DNA from: Panopea generosa
Lineage: Eukaryota > Mollusca > Bivalvia > Adapedonta > Hiatellidae
Assembly: GCA_029582155.1 (NCBI GenBank)
Contig: CM055897.1
Span: 11,398,482 to 11,462,481 of the forward strand
Reading direction: 5' to 3'
DNA length: 64,000 bases
Shown one piece after another: positions 54,425-64,000 of the stretch. How positions within the stretch are numbered: the first letter of the stretch is position 1; every line of letters starts with the position of its first letter. The position numbers and the translations under genes are program-made. The notes beneath the pieces are model-generated. The model was not told where the DNA came from. It did not search any database and was given only the letters and a program-made list of their open reading frames with translations.

Positions 54425-56839
54425 TGGGTCCAAGTGAAGCTGAAAGGGAGGAAGTCCTTGTTAATATCCTCCTTTTACATGCCACACCGAAACTTGTCTG
54501 ATGTCAACGAACTTCGACGATCAATAAAACTAGTTAAGACCGACAAAGAGCGTCTAACCATTATTGCCGGCGATTTCAACTGCCCAGATATCGACTGGCA
54601 GAATTCCTCGTTGCGAAGGGATGCCCAAGACAGAGAGGTACAGCAAGCGGTCCTAGACCTGTCCACAGACTTTAACCTCACACAAGTGCACGACAAACCG
54701 ACCAGAGATAACAACCCCATTGACCTTATCTTCACCTCCAATCCATCATTGATTAAATCTACTGCCAACGCCCCAGGAATATCTGACCGTGATATTGTAG
54801 TTGCCGACTCCGACACTAAACCATATTATACCAAGCAGAGACTGAGAAAGTATTTCCTCTTCTCCAAAGTCGACTGGGACGGATTAAAGACCAGTGTCAC
54901 TGACATAACATCTCGTATACAGCATCTCTACAACAGCGTGTCATCGGTACACCAACTTATGGACACTTTCAAGTCGAAACTTCTGGCTGCCATCCAGTAT
55001 AACATTCCATCAAAGATGAAGACATCAAACAAATCCACACCTTGGATCAATAGAGATGTGAAGCGCCAACTAAGGCGGAAGGCAAGACTGTACAAAACAG
55101 CTCGCCAGACCAACGACTGGAAACAGTACCGCAACTGCCAGAAGGAAACCAAAAGACTCTTGAGAAAGGCTGAAATGACACATGTTAACAACATAATCAG
55201 CGATGGACTACAAAAGAATAACACTAAGCCCTTCTGGAACTACGTGAATGCAAAGAAGGAAGACAATATTGGTATTGCTCCATTACGGGACCATGACCAC
55301 CTAGTTAGCGACTGCAAGGGCAAGGCAGAGGTCCTATTCAACCAATTTGAGTCGGTGTTCACCAAAGACGACGAATCCGCTCAGCCGCCACAAACTACTA
55401 ACCGTGTGAACGTAGATGTACCAGCCTTAGAAATTGGAATAGACGGTGTATCGAAACTCTTGAAAAACATCAAAACCAACAAAGCAACCGGCCCAGATGA
55501 AATACCGAATCGAGTCCTACAGACATGTGCCACAGAAGCAGCACCAGCCATCACTGCCATCTTCCAACGCTCCGTGGACTCTGGAGAACTCCCCAAAGAT
55601 TGGAAGGACGCCAACGTCGCACCAGTATACAAGAAAGGAGATCGACATACTCCAGAGAACTACAGACCAGTATCCCTTACATGCGTCTTGTCCAAGTTAC
55701 TGGAACACATAATCTGCCACCACATTCTAAACCACTTTGAAAAGCACAAGGTCGTCACTTCGTTAAATCACGGCTTCCGCTCAGGCTATTCCTGCGAGAC
55801 TCAACTAGTAGTAACAGCCCATGATCTGCTCAACTACTACGACAACAACAAAAATCCTTGACTTCAGCAAGGCCTTTGACACAGTACCACACAAGCACCT
55901 ACTACAAAAGCTCGACAACTACGGAATCAGAGGCCCCATACTCACCTGGATTACAAGCTTCCTGATCGAACGAGAGATGTGCGTTGTCGTCGAAGGTTAG
56001 AAGTCCCGCCCTGCCCATGTAGGTTCCAGCGTTCCACAAGGCACTGTACTTGGACCCCTGTTGTTCCTGTGCCACATAAATGATTTGCCAGAAAAAGTCA
56101 CATCACATATACGCCTGTTTGCCTTCTGTATAGAACCATTAAGATCTACACTATCAATGATGTGATACTTAAACAAGTTCAGGATAACCCATACCTGGGA
56201 ATCACTATATCAGACTACCTGAAGTGCAAAACTCATATCAACAACATAGTCAAGCGAGCCAACTCTACATTAAGATTCCTCCGACGAAACCTTAGGCACT
56301 GCTCAAAGGACTGTAGAAAGAACGTCTACATAGCGCTCATCAGATCCAAACTGGAATATGGATGCACCGTCTGGGACCCTTACCTGCAAAGTAACATCGA
56401 CAAACTTGAACGTGTCCAGAGATCAGCAGCACGCTTAACAAAATACTACAGATCCCAGGAAGTAGGATGTGTCACCGACATGCTGAGGGAATTAGAGCTA
56501 CCACCACTACAGGAGAGACGACGCCACAAGAAGCTGACGCTGCTGTACAATGTGGTGAAAGGGCACGTACCGGCTATCAACACTGACCACTATCTAAAAC
56601 CGTTAAGACAAAAACGAACTGTCAGGGCAAAACAGTACGAGGACTTTATTCAGAAAAATATTGTAGAAAACAGTGTGAACAATAACAACAAGTGCTTTAA
56701 ACCAATATTCACAAACACATTGAATTACAAGAACTCATTCTTTGTGAAAACTGCCATAGACTGGAACAAACTAAGTGACAATTTAGTGGAAGCTGACTCC
56801 ATCGAATGTTTCAACTCACTACTAACAAAATTGGACTAA
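54425..56839 (+). pseudogene. ORF2 of the Jockey/CR1-like LINE (endonuclease plus RT), broken
   Basis: The reading frame is open from the left edge to 55861. It contains endonuclease motifs SFYMPHRNLSDV, IIAGDFNCPDIDW and SDRDIVVADSDTK, then the RT entry blocks NKATGPDEIPNRVL, WKDANVAPVYKKGDRHTPEN and LNHGFRSGYSCETQL. After a shift, LDFSKAFDTVPHKHLLQKL carries the first catalytic Asp (about 55860-55915). [12 protein letters not shown] follows. The FADD box that should come next is missing: HIRLFAF near 56105-56125 joins directly to later sequence. The last frame, 56162-56839, is the C-terminal domain (NPYLGITISDYLKCKTHINN, LRFLRRNLRHCSK). It is inactive. Confidence 0.88.
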
Positions 56840-56925
56840 TGCACATTCCTTCCCGTTGAGTTAAAGCCAGCAGTGGTCACTTCAACGTATTTATCCAGAT
56901 CAAGATCCAGACCGAAAATAAAAGG
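54425..56925 (+). mobile_element. Jockey/CR1-like LINE, 5'-truncated
   Basis: A 2.5-kb non-LTR element lacks ORF1 and the start of the endonuclease and ends with GATCAAGATCCAGACCG and a short AAAATAAAAG tail. It sits inside an array of GGTTACGAAAT motifs: one copy abuts its left end (54415) and three follow its right end (56924-56978). Codon use looks less decayed and more GC-rich than in the neighbouring LINEs, which suggests a younger insertion. Confidence 0.88.
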
Positions 56926-56978
56926 ATACGAAACGACCAAAATTACCGGTTACGAAATGACTTGGTTACGAAATGACC
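56924..56978 (+). repeat. GGTTACGAAATNACC motif array
   Basis: Three copies in 55 bp: GGATACGAAACGACC (56924), GGTTACGAAATGACT (56948) and GGTTACGAAATGACC (56964). They have the same orientation as those at 54365, 54388 and 54415, and the opposite orientation to 47325, 47348, 47475 and 49216. Confidence 0.85.
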
Positions 56979-56999
56979 GGATACCTTTGTCACAACTTG

Positions 57000-57810
57000 C
57001 CAGATAGCATGATCACCGGGTTAGAATAAATGTTGAAAACACTAAGTGTACTGTGCTTCCATAAATTGTCGAAAAACGATAATACATGACTTAACTGATA
57101 TGAAAAAAGCACATATGTGATATATTTGATATATCAACAGTGCTTTTTTTGTGTGTTTTCCGTTGTTTCTATGTACCGGACGATCAATACGACTATATTT
57201 TTAAAAACGAAAGTAGAAAATTTGGAATTAATAAAAACACATAGAGGAATTACTGATACCATTTGACCCAACACCTTTATGGTATTGAACTGAAATAATA
57301 AATCGAAATGTAAGTTTTATCAATTTTGTTTAAATATGTTTAAAATTATCCGTCTTCTTGAGAATTTTCCCAAAGTAAAATATTTTAATGCCCGATAAGT
57401 TTTACTTTGTTTATGTTGATCATTTTGCGTGTTATACTTTACTAATGAATACTTTTTATATGTTTTTATGGTTTTGGGGGAATGGATGGTGGGTCCCTTC
57501 AAAAGGGGAAAATAGCGTCGTAATGGTGAAAAATCGAAACAATGCAGTTTTCGATCACTTAAGAATCGCCGTAAAATATTACAATGCAAAACGGATGTTG
57601 ACACTAAATACTTCTATATAATGTTTGAATAACTATACAATAATAATTTACTACAAAAAATATATATGGAATACATGTCCATTGCCTTCACCATTGACGG
57701 TAGATGAATGGGACCCAAATATATATACTTCCAACAAAATGGTGAATGGAGATTTCGATTACATGATATAGAAGTGCAAATAAATGAAAGTAGATAAACC
57801 CACCATACAA
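57000..57810. other. No gene seen
   Basis: AT-rich. Two overlapping frames of 77 and 94 codons on opposite strands (57320-57621) have no recognisable domain. Confidence 0.45.
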
Positions 57811-57814
57811 ACTA

Positions 57815-58875
57815 CCATCTTGAACTACTCATAAAACTGCTATACTGAACCCACCATTGACTTTCAAACTGAACCCATCACTCAGACTGCCATATTGAAC
57901 CCACCATACAGACTTCCATACTGAACTCAAAATAGAGACTGCCATACTGAACCCGCCTTGCAGACTGCCATACTGAACCCATGATCATATAGACTGCCAT
58001 ACTGAACCCGCCATATAGACTGCCATACTGAACCTCCATATAGACTGCCATACTGAACCTCCATATAGACTGCCATACTGAACCTCTCATACAGACTGTC
58101 ATATTGAACCCACCATACAGTAATGAGTCTGTTGTACTGAACCCACCATACAGACTGCCATACTGAACTGATCATACAGACTGTCATACTGAACCCGCCT
58201 TAAAGACTGCCATACTAACCCCACCATACACATTTCCATACTGAACCCACCCAACAGTCTGCCATACTGAACCCTCCTTGCAGACTGCCATACTTAACCC
58301 ATCATATAGACTGCCATACTGAACCCCCATATAGACTGCCATACTGAACTCCCCCATACAGACTGTCATATTGAACCTACCATACAGTAATGAGTCTGCC
58401 ATACTGAACCCACTATGCAGATTGCCATACTGAACCCATCATACAGACTGTCACTGCTATACTAAAACCAACTTACAGATTGCCATACTGAACCCATCAT
58501 TCAGACTACCACACTGAACCCATCATACAGACTATCTAGCTAAACCCACCATAGAGACTGCCATACTAAACCCACCATACACATTTCCATACTGAACTGA
58601 CCCTACAGTCTGCCATACTGAACCCTACATATAGACTGCCATACTGAACCCTCTTCGCAGACTGCCATACTTAACCCATCATATAGACTGCCATACTGAA
58701 CCCCCATATAGACTGCCATACTGAACTCCCCCATACAGACTGTCATATTGAACCTACCATACAGTAATGAGTCTGTCATACTGAACCCACTATGCAGATT
58801 GCCATACTGAACCCATCATATAGACTGCTATACTAAACCCACCATACAGACTGCCACACTGTACCCATTAAAAAA
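57815..58875. repeat. 26-bp minisatellite, about 40 copies
   Basis: The unit is ACAGACTGCCATACTGAACC then CACCAT, with variants. A segment of about 190 bp around 58254-58440 is repeated at an offset of 377 bp (58630-58820), including the odd unit TACTTAACCCATCATATAG. The minus-strand frames (repeats of YGSLYGG) are repeat artefacts. Confidence 0.95.
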
Positions 58876-58907
58876 GATGCACCGATTTTTAAAAACGGAT
58901 ACACAAC

Positions 58908-59035
58908 ATTTGACTTTCTTACTCGACACTCGACATCCTTACTCGACACTCGGTTTTCTTACTCGACATTATTATTCGACATTCGATTTTAATATTCAAC
59001 ACTAGACTTTCTTACTTGGCACTTGACTTTCTTAT
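58908..59035. repeat. Degenerate 19-20 bp tandem repeat
   Basis: About six units of TTCTTACTCGACACTCGAC, decaying to the right. Confidence 0.75.
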
Positions 59036-59296
59036 TATATTTTTTCTGAGAGCTAGAAATACATGCATGTATAAAAAAAATAGCACAAGGATACCTTATT
59101 TTGTAGCATATACACCTTACACAGCTAATATGTATACAATGTGTAAAAACTGTTTTTCTTTAACATTTACTTGTTTATGAGGATATGGTACAAGTTGAAA
59201 CAGGCCATAGGTAAATGTCACAAGTGTAACATTCAGTGTTTGGATGCAAAGCATTATTTTTCTGCCCAGCAGTGACACATTTTGTGTTATTTTTTA

Positions 59297-59409
59297 TAAG
59301 CAAATATCACACAGAGATCATTATTGATTACATGTTGATGCTGTTTACTATGATCATAAGCGATATCACAAGTGTAACACATTTTTACCGTATTTCGGCA
59401 TACATTTTT
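59297..59409. repeat. 113-bp direct repeat, left copy
   Basis: TAAGCAAATATCACACAGAG to TTCGGCATACATTTTT. It is repeated at 61367-61479 with about eight differences. It ends exactly where the hairpin-family element begins. Confidence 0.9.
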
Positions 59410-61364
59410 AGCTCTACTGGCCAAAGGCCAGAAGTGCTTATGTAATGGCGCATTGTCTGTAGTCTGTCGTCTGTTAGCAGCACTTTCTCTGAAACCACTA
59501 GGCCAATTAAACTGAAACTTCACATGGGTGTTTCTATTTGCATAGGAGACTATACAGAAGATTTTTTTTCGATCTGAAATTCAATATGGCCGCCGTTACT
59601 AAAAATAGTCCAAAACTTAAAAAATCTTCTTCTCATGAACGGCCCAACAGATTTTCGGTTCCACTGTCTTAAGGGGTCAGGAGGGGCCCCAAAAGGGTAC
59701 AAATTTGGAATTACTAAATTCGTTTTCTTAAGAACCGGTATGTCACATTTGTTCATATTATGCATAAATTATCCCTATATGTAGGGGTTTGATTGCAGAT
59801 AAGAATTTAGGGGCTAATATTTATAAGGGCCCTGTAAGGGGACTTAGAATTTTACATAGGGATATTGTGGGAAAACAAAAAATTCTCTTTTTCTTTCACC
59901 TGTTCCGAAACCACTAGGCCAGTTAAACTGAAAATTCACATGGGTGTTTCTATTGCATGGGAGACTAAACCGAAGATTTTTTTTTTCGATCTGATATTCA
60001 AGATGGCTGCCGTTACTAAAAATAGTCCAAAACTTTAAAAATCTTTTTCTCATGAACGGCCCAACAGATTTTCAAAATGTTTATGTAGTAATGATGACTA
60101 ACTATAGTTCTGTTAGATTTGTTCAAATGGTGTCCCTAGCGTTAAATATGACCCCGCCCCGAGGGTTCAATTAGGGGACATGTCATTATAATATTTTTTT
60201 TATTTTTTTTTTTTAAATTTAAATGATTTTGCCTATATCTTCACAGAAGCATTGTTTGGTGAAGGAGGTTCAGATTTGTAAAAATGACTGGGTTCCACTG
60301 TCTTAAGTGGTCAGGAGGGGCCTCAAAAGGAAACAAATTGGGAATTACTAAATTTGTTTTCTTAAGAACCAGTATGTCAGATTTATTCATATTTTGCATA
60401 AATTATCCCTATGTGTAGGGGTTTGATTGCAGATAAGAATTTAGGGCTAAAATTTATAGGGGCCCTGTAAAGGGACTTAGAATTTTACATAGTGATACAA
60501 TGGGAAAACAGCAAATTCTCTTTTTCTTTCATCTGTTCTGAAACCACTTGGCCAGTTAAACTAAAACTTCACATGGTGTTTCTATTGTATAGGAGACTAT
60601 ACCGAAGATTTTCTTTTTCGATCTGAAATTCAAGATAGTCGCCGTTACTAAAAACAGTTCAAAACTTAAAAAATCTTCTTCTCATGAACGGCCTAACAGA
60701 TTTTCAAAATGTTTATGTAGTAATGATGACCAACTATAGTTCTGTTCGATTTGTTCAAATGGTGTCCCTAGGGTTAAAAATGACCCTGCCCTGAAAGTTC
60801 AATTAGGGGACACATGTCAATATAATTTTTCTATTATTTTTTTTTAAATGGAAATGATTTTGCCTATATTTTCACTAAAACATTGTTAGGTGAAAGAGGT
60901 TCAGATTTGTAAAAATGACTGGGTTCCTATCTCTTAAGGGGTCAGGAGGGGCCCAAAAAGAGTACAAATTGGGAATTATTAAAATTGTTTTCTTAAGAAC
61001 CGGTATGTCATATTTGTACATATTTGATATAAATTATCCCTAAGTGTAGGGGTTTGATTGCAGATAAGGATTTAGGGGCTAAAATATATAGGGGCCCTGT
61101 AAGGGGACTTATAATTTTACATAGGGATACTATGGGAAAACAGAAAATTCTCTTTTTTTCTCCATTTATTCTGAAACCACTAGGCCAATTAAACTGAAAC
61201 TTCACATGGATGTTTCTATTGCATAGGAGACTATACAAAAGATTTATTTTTTCTATCTAAAATTCAAGATGGCCGATGTTTCTATTGCATCGTAGAATTT
61301 CAAAAAGTGCTATGGCCATTACGAGTCAGTAGAGCGTCCTCAGGCCCTCTTGGGCCTCTTGTTT
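59410..61364 (+). mobile_element. Long hairpin-family element, about 1.96 kb
   Basis: It starts after TTTTT with AGCTCTACTGGCCAAAGGCC, then GCTTATGTAATGGCGCATTG. The core is a tandem 632-bp unit repeated about 2.7 times: GAAACCACTAGGCCAATTAA occurs near 59490, 59905, 60537 and 61170, the first unit being shortened. It ends with the hairpin GGCCC-TCTTG-GGCC at 61343-61356 then TCTTGTTT. It has no protein-coding potential. Confidence 0.8.
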
Positions 61365-61366
61365 TG

Positions 61367-61479
61367 TAAGCGAATATCGCACAGAGATTATTATTGATAA
61401 CATGCTGATGCTGTATACTATGAGCATAAGCGATATCACAAGTGTAACACATTTTTACCGTAATTCGGCATACATTTTA
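61367..61479. repeat. 113-bp direct repeat, right copy
   Basis: TAAGCGAATATCGCACAGAG to TTCGGCATACATTTTA. It begins two or three bases after the TCTTGTTT end of the element. See the left copy at 59297-59409. Confidence 0.9.
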
Positions 61480-61657
61480 AAACTGGAATAAAATCAATAC
61501 ATGTCAAACAATTTCAAACGTTGCTGCCAAAGTTTCAAAAAGAGGTATTGTTTCAATACTTCAATGCTAACTGGACCCACCATCTTAAAAATCTTAAAAA
61601 ATATCATGAAGTGATTGTTATACAAAGTTTTGATACAAGACATTGTTAGAATTAAAT

Positions 61658-61912
61658 GTTGTTGTTGTTGCTGTTGCTGCTGCTGCTGGAGTAACACTGG
61701 AGTATCATGCCGCACACACGTGGTACGATACCCCACCCAGTCACATTATACTGACACCAGGATGACCAGACCTAGAACTGTCCTCTAAATGCTGAGCGCC
61801 AAGCGAGGAAGCTTCTAGTACCATTTTTAAAGTCTTTGGTATGACCGACCCAGTCGGGGATCGAACCCACGACCTTCCGCATGTGAGGCGGGCGCTCTAC
61901 CACGCTGCGGTC
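61658..61912 (-). mobile_element. tRNA-derived SINE, MetaSINE-like, minus strand
   Basis: Minus-strand copy of the family at 600 and 30309. Its head is GACCGCAGCGTGGTAGAGCG with part of box A deleted, and box B GGGTTCGATCCCC is intact. The tail is an expanded (CAG/CAA)n run at 61658-61689. An 11-bp target duplication TAGAATYAAAT, with one mismatch, lies at 61647-61657 and 61913-61923. Confidence 0.9.
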
Positions 61913-61924
61913 TAGAATCAAATT

Positions 61925-62400
61925 ATAAATCAAAAGATCAGACAAGTAGAACAAATAATATTTTTTCTCTACTATCTATTTTTTAAAGGGAAACTTGACA
62001 TCAGTGAACAAATTTATACATATTTAATAAAAAATATAGCAAACAAAATCATTATCGTTTTATTTTAACTCATTTTGTGAATAATTAGAAACTATTTTTG
62101 ATATTTTACAAAATGAAAATAAATTTGAAATAATATTTTTTTCTATTCATTTAAACTTTATTTGTCAAGTTATTTACAAATGTTTGATATATTTATAAAC
62201 TAGAGTACACATACTTCATTATGACATGAAAGACAAAACTCTCAGGGTAGTTTTTTTTTACCACAATGTCACACTTTTACATCATTTATTTTGAAAGTGC
62301 TCATTAGCCACTAGACAAAGCAAGAAACATACCATCGTACCCCAGGTGTCAGTTCCGATACTCTCCATTTATCAAGAGTGTCGGAACATGAAGCAAACAT
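61925..62400. other. No gene seen
   Basis: AT-rich; nothing recognised. Confidence 0.4.
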
Positions 62401-62500
62401 TTAAAATAAACCTTGCACACATAACCGTGACAGAGGATCGAACTCACGAACCTCTGATGCTCTACCACTTGAACACGCATACCACTTAATAGCTCCGATA
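62400..62500 (-). mobile_element. tRNA-like SINE fragment, minus strand
   Basis: On the minus strand, GTGTTCAAGTGGTAGAGCAT (box A-like) and GTGAGTTCGATCCTCTGTCA (box B-like) are spaced as in a tRNA. The body after it is short. Confidence 0.5.
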
Positions 62501-62524
62501 GGTTTGTCACAATACAAAGACAGC

Positions 62525-63143
62525 TTCGTTTTTACTGGCCAAAGGCCAGAAGTGCTTATGCAATGGCGCGTTGCCCATCAACCGTCGTCTGTCATCTGAC
62601 ATCTGTCGTCTGTTAGCAGCACTTTCTCTGAAACCACTAGGCCAATTAAACCGCAACTTTACATGGATGTTTCTATTCTCAAGAACGGCCCAACAGATTT
62701 TCAAAATGTTTATGTAGTAATGATGACCAACTATAGTTTTGTTAGATTTGTTCAAATAGTGTCCCTAGGGTTAAGTAATGACCCTGTCCTGAGAGCTTAA
62801 TAAGGGGACACATGTCATTATATTATATTTTTTTAAATGGAAATGATTTTGCCTATATGTTCACGGAAGCCTTGTTTGGTGAAGGAGGTTCAGATTTGTA
62901 AAAATGACTGGATTCCACTGTCTTAAGGGGTCAGGAGGGGCCCCAAAAGGGTAAAATTGGGAATTACTAAAATCGTTTTCTTAAGAACCGGTATGTTAAA
63001 TTTGTTCATATTTGGCATAAATTATCCCTATGTATAGTGGTTTGATTGCAGATAAGAATTTAGGTGTTAAAATTTATAGGGGTCCTGAAAGGGGACTTAG
63101 AATTTTACATAGGGATCCTCAGGCCCTCTTGGACCTCTTGTTT
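62525..63143 (+). mobile_element. Second copy of the 59410 family, internally deleted
   Basis: CTGGCCAAAGGCCAGAAGTG, GCTTATGCAATGGCGCGTTG and the 632-bp core occur only once. It ends GGCCC-TCTTG-GACC (63122-63135) then TCTTGTTT. The usual AGCTC at the start is altered. About 1.3 kb shorter than its neighbour. Confidence 0.75.
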
Positions 63144-64000
63144 TGTGTATTTTCATGTCATATTAAGAAAGTGATTTGCAAAAATATTACCTGCAGAGGG
63201 CACGTTTCTTTCGACTTTTACCGTATCAGATCACGTCGATTCGCTGCCGCATGCAACTACACAATGATCACGTGATCATCACTCAAACTGACATTCATTT
63301 TCAGTGATCAACACGCTTTCAAAATTCATTTATTCCAATGAAAACTTAAGAGGAGCGAGCCAAATAATTGTTACCAAACAATGCTAATGCGCACACGCTC
63401 GTGTATGTGCCTGTCAATCAATGTTCGTTTATTTCATGGACTTACTTCTATAAATAAAAAATATGCAACAAGACAATGACTGGTACCCGGGAACGAGAAC
63501 GTAGATCAACATCTAAGCAGGTTAGATGTAACATGGAATATTCTTCTGGCGTAGAATAGTTTACAACTCGATTTTGTCACGTTTTGTTGGATTTGACAAA
63601 CCGAACCATTTGGAGTTTAGTTATTAATGACAATGACGTGCTTTTTATCCATTTGAATACATGTAGTTATTTTATTTTTTAATACGTTTTATAGCGTATT
63701 TTCCTGATATACTCCCTTTAAGCCGGAGAGCTTATTTTCAGTAAGGTTAAACCGTTCCTGTATATATGTAAATATTTGGGAACAAGATTTGCACGTGAGA
63801 ACCTTGACATTATAAAATATAGTGTTTTTACGTCTATCATCAAAGATGGCCTCTAGGACACTGCTCAGTTTCTTATTTATATAGGGATAAAAAGTTATGG
63901 GAACCACTGACTTAATTTTAATGAAATTTGGCTGCAATGTATCATGAGCTGGGCTCTTTCAGAATATATACCTTTATACTCCTGCAAACAAAATTTGAAA
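63144..64000. other. No gene seen; possible start of another repeat at the edge
   Basis: It contains a perfect 16-bp palindrome ATGATCACGTGATCAT at 63264-63279 with an E-box core. At the right edge, ACTCCTGCAAACAAAATTTG resembles the repeat start at 21737 (CCTCTGCAAACAAATTTTAG). The 82-codon minus frame at 63689-63937 has no recognisable domain. Confidence 0.4.

Noticed and set aside
57878-58402. Minus-strand frames with repeated YGSLYGG and SMAV
   Set aside because: They are translations of the 26-bp minisatellite; frames change between units and stop at random.

Overview
This is an AT-rich animal nuclear sequence, most likely from a bivalve mollusc. The genes have GT-AG introns of 0.2 to 6 kb, and introns and intergenic DNA are full of tRNA-derived SINEs, small families ending in a hairpin plus TCTTGTT, minisatellites and decayed LINEs. 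The species cannot be named from the sequence. No bacterial genes, rRNA genes or CRISPR arrays were seen.

Two host genes can be assembled exon by exon. The first is on the plus strand (3279-19283): the last five coding exons of cytosolic malate dehydrogenase (MDH1). Its N-terminal exons lie before the window or were not found in the first 3.2 kb. Its UGA stop is followed in frame by eight codons that end Ala-Lys-Leu and then a UAA. Ala-Lys-Leu is a peroxisomal targeting tripeptide, so the gene may make a peroxisomal isoform by stop-codon readthrough, as vertebrate MDH1 does. The second is on the minus strand (41448-27487): an eight-exon gene for a protein of about 442 residues that resembles TEDC1 (tubulin epsilon and delta complex protein 1, formerly C14orf80). 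The two genes converge on a 7.7-kb intergenic stretch that holds a 34-bp minisatellite.

Layout: 1-19.7 kb is MDH1. Its introns hold Helitron-like or other hairpin-ended elements, a 62-bp minisatellite of about 43 copies, a deleted hAT transposon that keeps its zinc-finger exon, and a pogo-like MITE. 19.7-27.4 kb is intergenic: a foldback MITE, an inverted-repeat MITE, a repeat-built element and the 34-bp minisatellite. 27.4-41.5 kb is TEDC1. Its introns hold SINEs, a 1.77-kb transposon inserted in a 26-bp minisatellite with a clear 5-bp target duplication, a dead mariner and a palindromic MITE. 41.5-57 kb is a retrotransposon graveyard: four degenerate non-LTR elements, partly enclosed by inverted arms built on a GGTTACGAAATNACC motif. 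57-64 kb is a 26-bp minisatellite followed by two copies of a long hairpin-ended element, one of them flanked by 113-bp direct repeats.

Apart from MDH1 and TEDC1, every open frame longer than 100 codons is either retroelement or transposase remnant or has no support. The best candidates for something new are the readthrough peroxisomal MDH1, the hairpin-TCTTGTT superfamily, and the GGTTACGAAATNACC foldback structure.
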